In this document: in pieces, positions 59,981 through 64,000 of the stretch | Layout of the letters: every line of letters starts with the position of its first letter | Position numbering within the stretch: position 1 is the stretch's first letter | From: JAAZBV01 sp964499695 | GTDB taxonomy: Bacteria; Desulfobacterota; DSM-4660; Desulfatiglandales; HGW-15 | Direction: 5' to 3' | NCBI GenBank assembly: GCA_964499695.1 | Contig: CAZCMD010000002.1 | Location: 1 to 64,000 of the forward strand | Length of the DNA: 64,000 bases | The notes under the pieces: generated by a model | Databases searched by the model: none | Seen by the model: the letters and a program-made list of their open reading frames with translations, nothing else | What the model was told of the DNA's origin: nothing | Position numbers and translations under genes: made by a program

Positions 59981-61081
59981 TTAACCCTCACACCTCACAT
60001 GACACACACCTGTCAGTGTTTTAACTTCATATGGGAAATATTTTCTTTTTAACCATAATGCCACATTAACCAGTGCAATCAGTACAGGTACTTCAACAAG
60101 CGGCCCAATGACAGCGGCAAATGCCTGCCCTGAGTTAATACCGAATACTGCTACTGCAACGGCAATGGCCAGTTCAAAATTGTTGGATGCCGCAGTAAAG
60201 CTTAAGGTTGTTGACTGCTCGTATGTGGCCCCCGCCTTCATGGAAAGGAAGAAAGAGGCAAAAAACATTATTACAAAATAGATACAGAGCGGAATAGCAA
60301 CCCGAATCACATCCATTGGGAGCTGAACAATATATTCGCCTTTAAGGGAGAACATGACCAGTATGGTAAACAATAGTGCAATCAGTGTAATGGGGCTGAT
60401 CTTTGGGATGAATTTTTTCTCATACCATTCCTTTCCTTTTGTATTAAGACCTATAACACGTGTAATAATGCCCGCAATAAAGGGAATACCGAGGTAGATA
60501 AATACACTTTCGGCTATCTGACCGATTGATATATTAACAACAATACCCTTTAATCCAATCCACTGTGGTACAACAGTTATAAAGATGTAGGCATACAATG
60601 AAAAGAAGAGCACCTGGAATATTGAATTGAACGCAACAAGACCGGCACAGTATTCGGTATCGCCTGATGCGAGTTCATTCCAGACTATAACCATTGCTAT
60701 ACATCTTGCGAGGCCAATTAGTATCAGCCCAACCATGTACTCATGGTGCCCTGATAAAAAGGCGATTGCCAGCAGAAACATCAGGATTGGCCCTATAACC
60801 CAGTTCTGCACGAGCGAAAGAACAAGTACCCTGATATTTTTGAATACACTGCCAAGCTGTTCGTATTTGACCTTTGCGAGAGGCGGATACATCATCAATA
60901 TAAGACCTATCGCTATTGGTATATTGGTTGTTCCAACCTGAAAGATATTAATGACATCTTTAATTTTCGGAAACAGATATCCTGAAAAAACCCCAATTAT
61001 CATTGCTGCAAAAATCCACAGCGTAAGGAACCTGTCAAGAAAAGAGAGTCTTTTAGTAATTGATCCACTCATTTTATTCAC
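59981..61081 (-). CDS. acr3: Arsenite efflux permease of the Acr3 family
   Basis: The 366-aa protein has ten membrane segments. RCIAMVIVWNELASGDTEYC is the Acr3 signature with the catalytic Cys of the fourth helix (Cys near 128). Acr3 drives As(III) out with the proton gradient. The last residues of the CcdA-like gene overlap its start by 8 bp, and arsC follows, so expression is coupled. Confidence 0.95.
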   Translation of the reverse strand: MNKMSGSITKRLSFLDRFLTLWIFAAMIIGVFSGYLFPKIKDVINIFQVGTTNIPIAIGLILMMYPPLAKVKYEQLGSVFKNIRVLVLSLVQNWVIGPILMFLLAIAFLSGHHEYMVGLILIGLARCIAMVIVWNELASGDTEYCAGLVAFNSIFQVLFFSLYAYIFITVVPQWIGLKGIVVNISIGQIAESVFIYLGIPFIAGIITRVIGLNTKGKEWYEKKFIPKISPITLIALLFTILVMFSLKGEYIVQLPMDVIRVAIPLCIYFVIMFFASFFLSMKAGATYEQSTTLSFTAASNNFELAIAVAVAVFGINSGQAFAAVIGPLVEVPVLIALVNVALWLKRKYFPYEVKTLTGVCHVRCEG

Positions 61082-61781
61082 CTATAAATGGTTTAACAAT
61101 AAAATAGAGACCCAACAGGATGATAACTACACCTGCCCCCCTTCTAAACCATCTCCCGGTACCCTGCCACCTGCTGTTTTCCATTATACTTTTAACAAAC
61201 CCGGTTGAGCTCCCTGCAATAACAATGGGCAGACAATGGCCTATAGCAAAAAGGATTATGTAAATAATGCCAACAATGATCTTTTGCTGCACAGTAATAA
61301 TGGCAAGCACAGGGGCAATAAATCCAAAGGTGCAGGAGCCTGAAAGAATGCCATATGCAAGCCCTAAACCCAGTGCCCCAAGAAATCCCCTGAAGTTTAA
61401 TTTATACAGCAGGCTGCCGGATGCGGAGCATTTATCTACCCCGAGCATACCAAGTGCAATCCATATCAGAATAATTCCAATAATAACCTGCCAGTAATTA
61501 CCTATATCTCCAAGCATCCTGCCAAGAAAGGCGCATATGATACCCACAAGAGCTATAGAGATAAAAAGTCCGGTGGAAAATAATAAAGAATATATGGCTG
61601 CCTTCCGGGGTGTTAAAAGGGTCTCCTGGCCCCCTACATATGCAACTATAAGAGGTATTGATGCCAGGTGACAGGGGCTGAACAGAACGCTTATCACACC
61701 CCACAGAAAACAACCCAGTGCCGCTATTGCAGGGCCTGCTGTTATCCATTCATTAACAGTAAGGAAAAAAGAATCAAACAT
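61074..61781 (-). CDS. CcdA/DsbD-like thiol-disulfide electron transporter
   Basis: The 235-aa protein has six membrane helices with the CcdA cysteines: FSPCHLASIPLIVAYVGG and ILSGSCTFGFIAPVLAI, both in the C-x(...)-P context that lets CcdA pass reducing power across the membrane. It probably re-reduces the exported thioredoxin encoded next to it (61805-62197). It overlaps acr3 by 8 bp. Similar CcdA-thioredoxin pairs are recurrent in bacterial ars operons. Confidence 0.88.
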   Translation of the reverse strand: MFDSFFLTVNEWITAGPAIAALGCFLWGVISVLFSPCHLASIPLIVAYVGGQETLLTPRKAAIYSLLFSTGLFISIALVGIICAFLGRMLGDIGNYWQVIIGIILIWIALGMLGVDKCSASGSLLYKLNFRGFLGALGLGLAYGILSGSCTFGFIAPVLAIITVQQKIIVGIIYIILFAIGHCLPIVIAGSSTGFVKSIMENSRWQGTGRWFRRGAGVVIILLGLYFIVKPFIGE

Positions 61782-61804
61782 CAGATATTACTCCGAAACA
61801 CCAA

Positions 61805-62197
61805 TTATTTTTCAACACCCATTTTAGCAAGCTGGGCTACAATATCCTTTTCACTCATGAACCCGATGTGTCTGAAGACCTCTTCTCCACTTGGGTTAAA
61901 GAATACCTGGGTGGGAAGAGCCCTTAATTTGTATACATATTGCTGTTCAGGATCATCAAGGAGATTTATAAAAACAATGGCGGCCTTTCCCTCATAACTA
62001 GTTTTGAGTTTTTCCAGTATCGGAGACATCATTTTGCATTGAGTGCAGGTTTTTTTACCAAGTGCGACCATTGTCACCATACCCTTGACAGGAAGGTTTT
62101 TTAGGAATTCCTCATGCTCTTCAGCAGGCGTTTTACCTGATACAATTCCTGGCACAATAAGAATGGCTATAAGTATTGTAATTAATAAAGACTTCAT
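61805..62197 (-). CDS. Exported thioredoxin of the arsenic operon
   Basis: ATG 62197 is chosen because GGAGGATAAAA precedes it; 130 aa. A signal peptide (MKSLLITILIAILIVPGI) is followed by a thioredoxin domain with CTQC (KKTCTQCKMMSPIL) and cis-Pro in RALPTQVFFN. It is a paralogue of the lipoprotein thioredoxin at 45863-46357. Probable client of the CcdA-like neighbour. Its start lies 16 bp after the end of the arsM frame as read through TGA. Confidence 0.88.
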   Translation of the reverse strand: MKSLLITILIAILIVPGIVSGKTPAEEHEEFLKNLPVKGMVTMVALGKKTCTQCKMMSPILEKLKTSYEGKAAIVFINLLDDPEQQYVYKLRALPTQVFFNPSGEEVFRHIGFMSEKDIVAQLAKMGVEK

Positions 62198-62213
62198 TTT
62201 TATCCTCCACAAA

Positions 62214-63005
62214 TTATTTAACAGCCTGTATATAAGCAGAGAAAACCAAGTTTTCAGCCCCTTTGGCCACATTCCAACTACTGATTATTTCATGACTCTT
62301 AGGTTTATTTATAATTGTTTTTTCTTTAAACCCATTGTCTGTAAGAATTTTTTCCACCTCACCGGGTGAAATAGCCCCGGACACTCAGCCAGTGTAGGCT
62401 TCAGGATCATTCAGAACCTGCGCTGGCAGATCTCCTGATCGTAATACATCAGAGATAATCATCCTTCCACCAGGTTTAAGGGCGCGGAATATCTCACCGA
62501 ACACCCTGTTTTTATCGGGTGAAAGATTAATTACACAGTTGGATATTACCACATCAACAGAGCTGTCAGGTACGGGCAGTTCTTCTATTTTTCCCCACCT
62601 GAAATCAACATTCTTAAAATTTAATTTTTGAGCGTTTTCTTTGGCCCGTTCAACCATTTCGGGGGTCATGTCCACGCCAATCACCTTTCCTGATTCACCC
62701 ACAATCCTTGCTGCAAGAAATGCATCAAACCCGGCGCCGCTTCCCAAATCCAGTACTGTTTCACCGGGTTTGAGTTTTGCCTGGCTTAATGGATTTCCGC
62801 ATCCAAGCCCCAGGTTTGCCTCACCGGGGGCAAGACGAAGCTCTTCATCAGTGTAATCAAGGGCCCTGCCTAGTTCTTCAATAGAGATATCCTGCCCTGT
62901 TTCTCCGCAGCATGAAGAACAGGCAATGCCACCTGATTTAGCAATATCAGAGTATTTTTTAATTACAATCTGATGAATTTTTTCTTTTTGTATTTCAATG
63001 CCCAT
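62214..63005 (-). CDS. arsM: Arsenite S-adenosylmethyltransferase, selenoprotein by TGA readthrough
   Basis: From ATG 63005 the frame runs 206 codons to TGA at 62385-62387, then continues 56 codons to TAA 62214, so 263 aa in all. It has ArsM motifs: SSCCGE near 31, LGLGCGNPLSQAKLKPGE (C69), the SAM loop VLDLGSGAGFD, and ISNCVINLSPDK (C157). The residues after TGA, VSGAISPGEVEKIL, match the end of ArsM after its third cysteine (YxGCxxGA). By comparison with Cyanidioschyzon ArsM (C174, C224) residue 207 is the second As(III)-binding Cys, here read as selenocysteine. A hairpin follows the TGA. The enzyme methylates As(III) to less toxic products. A frameshift, nonsense mutation or two proteins are the alternatives. 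Confidence 0.85.
62362..62380 (-). promoter_or_regulatory. SECIS-like hairpin just after the arsM TGA
   Basis: On the minus strand, four bases after the TGA, CCGGG (62380-62376) pairs with CCCGG (62366-62362) around a nine-base loop GCTATTTCA that begins with G. Bacterial SECIS elements are hairpins immediately downstream of the UGA with a G near the loop start, bound by SelB. The position suits it; the sequence is variable, so this supports but does not prove Sec insertion. Part of the arsM coding region. Confidence 0.55.
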
Positions 63006-63012
63006 ATATTAT

Positions 63013-63393
63013 CTATGCACCCCCGCAACACACCTTTTTAATCTCATCTTTTACCCTCTGAATCTCAAGGTGTTTCAGATCAAAGTCCTTGCTCTTTTTG
63101 ATTCCCAGATCAGTTAGAACAATATAATCTTTTAAAGGAACATCTGCCCGAGCAAGCGTAGCCTTTGCGCAGCCCACTTCACATCCATCAATGGCTATCA
63201 TGCGGGGCGTATCCTTTGCCGACTGTACAAAACCCGAAAGACCGCCACCTATCCCTGCAAGACAGAACATCTTTCCAAAACCTTCCTGCGTAAGTTCAAC
63301 AGCAGCCCTGTTGGCTAGCTGACCCACATTTGATGCGCCTGAACAGGCAAGAATCATAATATTCCCATCAGTTGTACAGCAATTTTCTGCCAT
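63013..63393 (-). CDS. DGC-domain putative zinc-binding protein
   Basis: The 126-aa protein has the DGC motif IDGCEVGCAKATL plus other cysteines: ENCC (N-terminal), ACSGAS, MFCLAGI and VCCGG at the end. The DGC family is a presumed zinc or metalloid-binding protein repeatedly found in ars operons next to arsM and a thioredoxin. Its role is unproven. It starts after GGAGGATAAAAAAA, 8 bp before arsM. Confidence 0.82.
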   Translation of the reverse strand: MAENCCTTDGNIMILACSGASNVGQLANRAAVELTQEGFGKMFCLAGIGGGLSGFVQSAKDTPRMIAIDGCEVGCAKATLARADVPLKDYIVLTDLGIKKSKDFDLKHLEIQRVKDEIKKVCCGGA

Positions 63394-63414
63394 TTTTTTA
63401 TCCTCCTTAAATGA

Positions 63415-63648
63415 TTATTGTTGTATCCAACCTTTGATCTCATCCTTGGTTGGTATCTTTCCTACGCTTTTTACCTTGCCATCCACAACAATAGCAGGTG
63501 TCCCGAACACACCGTGTTTAGCTATCTCAAGGGTGTCAGTGATTTTTTCAACATTTACATTTATTCCTGCCTCTGCCACGGCATCCATCACGTTTTTCAT
63601 GGTAGCCTCGCATCTTTTACATCCCGGTCCTAATACCTTTATTTCCAT
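63415..63648 (-). CDS. Small thioredoxin-like redox-active disulfide protein
   Basis: The 77-aa protein is a compact thioredoxin fold with CKRC (LGPGCKRCEATM) and cis-Pro-like GTPAIVVDGKV. This is the glutaredoxin-like family often called redox-active disulfide protein 2, typical of permease-linked metal and arsenic loci. It lies between the permease and the DGC protein, both on the same strand. Cytoplasmic; no signal peptide. Confidence 0.88.
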   Translation of the reverse strand: MEIKVLGPGCKRCEATMKNVMDAVAEAGINVNVEKITDTLEIAKHGVFGTPAIVVDGKVKSVGKIPTKDEIKGWIQQ

Positions 63649-63677
63649 AATTACCTCCTTTTTAATATTACTTATTA

Positions 63678-63749
63678 TTCACCGCAAAGGCGCAAAGAGT
63701 GCTAAGTTTTTTTTGTTTTTCTCTGCGTCCTTGGCCTCTTTGCGGTGAA
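63678..63749. repeat. Interspersed CACCGCAAAG palindromic repeat
   Basis: TTCACCGCAAAG (63678-63689) and CTTTGCGGTGAA (63738-63749) are perfect 12-bp inverted arms; inner parts (GCGCAAAGAG; CTCTGCGTCCTTGGC) pair partly, with a T-rich centre. Similar CACCGCAAAG/CGCAAAG units are scattered through many bacterial genomes as intergenic repeats. A shorter CACAGGAATTCACAGAGG at about 47200 has a related feel but is not the same unit. Confidence 0.5.
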
Positions 63750-63752
63750 ACT

Positions 63753-64000
63753 TTACATAGTTAACCATCCATAGGTCATACCCGCTATAGTGGATAGAAT
63801 CACAATTATTGAACAGAACACGGCTGTCTTTTTAACTCCCATAATCCCGTTTATGACCAGCATGTTAGGCAGAGACAAAGCCGGCCCTGCCAGAAGCAGC
63901 GCAAGCGCAGGCCCTTTGCCCATGCCTGCCCCAATAAGCCCCTGCAATATGGGGACTTCAGTAAGGGTTGCAAAATACATTAACGCCCCTGCTACTGAGG
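63753..64000 (-). CDS. Permease of the ArsP/DUF318 type, N-terminal part beyond window
   Basis: The C-terminal 82 codons are visible: from about SVAGALMYFATLTEVPILQG to two further helices (AVFCSIIVILSTIAGMTY). The GxMYFATLTEVPI and GPALSLPN stretches match the ArsP-like permease family (organoarsenical or metal export). The gene runs on past 64000. Its companions downstream, a small thioredoxin and the DGC protein, are typical of this family. It is likely an early gene in the arsenic operon. Confidence 0.75.
   Translation of the reverse strand, partial: SVAGALMYFATLTEVPILQGLIGAGMGKGPALALLLAGPALSLPNMLVINGIMGVKKTAVFCSIIVILSTIAGMTYGWLTM

Noticed and set aside
1..64000. tRNA, rRNA, CRISPR and insertion sequences
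   Set aside because: None seen on either strand on reading; a covariance-model or repeat scan would be needed to exclude short ones.

Overview
The window (about 42% G+C by eye) looks like the chromosome of a Gram-negative anaerobic sulfur-metabolising bacterium, most likely a sulfate-reducing-type deltaproteobacterium (Desulfobacterota). The grounds are periplasmic molybdopterin and multihaem respiratory proteins, an FmdE-family protein, YeeE/YedE, TauE and YeiH sulfur-anion transporters, arylsulfotransferases, a sigma-54-type promoter in front of flagellar genes, and an apparent selenoprotein. The assignment rests on gene content only; there is no rRNA in the window.

Layout. (1) 1-13,170, minus strand: a periplasmic redox/sulfur cluster. 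It holds two arylsulfotransferase-like proteins, a three-part respiratory oxidoreductase (Mo-bis-PGD catalytic subunit, four-cluster Fe-S protein, cytochrome b), two exported helix-hairpin-helix proteins, a 963-aa exported protein that is an internal tandem duplication, a YeiH-type transporter, a 57-aa membrane peptide and a GntR-regulator remnant. (2) 13,400-15,400: small hypothetical genes and a cupin. (3) 15,400-22,400, minus: a Ton-type energy-transduction operon (TonB, ExbB, ExbD) that also encodes two large exported repeat proteins, one of about 21 calcium-loop-like D-x-D-x-D-G repeats and one of about 30 HEAT repeats. (4) 22,650-26,550: isochorismatase-like hydrolase, ferredoxin, serC-asnS, lipoprotein. 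(5) 26,900-37,200: a flagellar rod/ring/hook-junction operon flgF-G-A-H-I-J-N-K-L-csrA-fliW behind a good sigma-54 promoter, followed by a convergent YcgR-like PilZ protein. (6) 37,270-39,530: DedA and DUF4301 proteins. (7) 39,730-47,160: an ArsR-family regulator with its operator straddling its own -10 box, then an RND tripartite efflux system, a lipoprotein thioredoxin and lgt. (8) 47,380-51,870: a MacAB-like ABC exporter with two separate permease genes. (9) 52,280-56,700: DnaJ-domain protein, TauE, FmdE, YeeE/YedE and a radical SAM/SPASM protein. (10) 56,860-64,000, minus: an arsenic operon (permease, thioredoxin, DGC protein, ArsM, thioredoxin, CcdA-like, Acr3, ArsC) ending in an octahaem cytochrome c fused to a cytochrome b.

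The strongest non-routine observation is that the arsenite methyltransferase gene is interrupted by one in-frame TGA exactly where the family has its second arsenic-binding cysteine. The reading frame continues for 56 conserved codons after it, so it is best read as a selenocysteine-containing ArsM (62,214-63,005). Other points of interest are the TonB/HEAT/calcium-loop operon, the octahaem-cytochrome b fusion inside an ars operon, the duplicated 963-aa protein, a FlgJ rod-binding domain fused to an M23 peptidase, and the operator-promoter overlap of the ArsR-type regulator.
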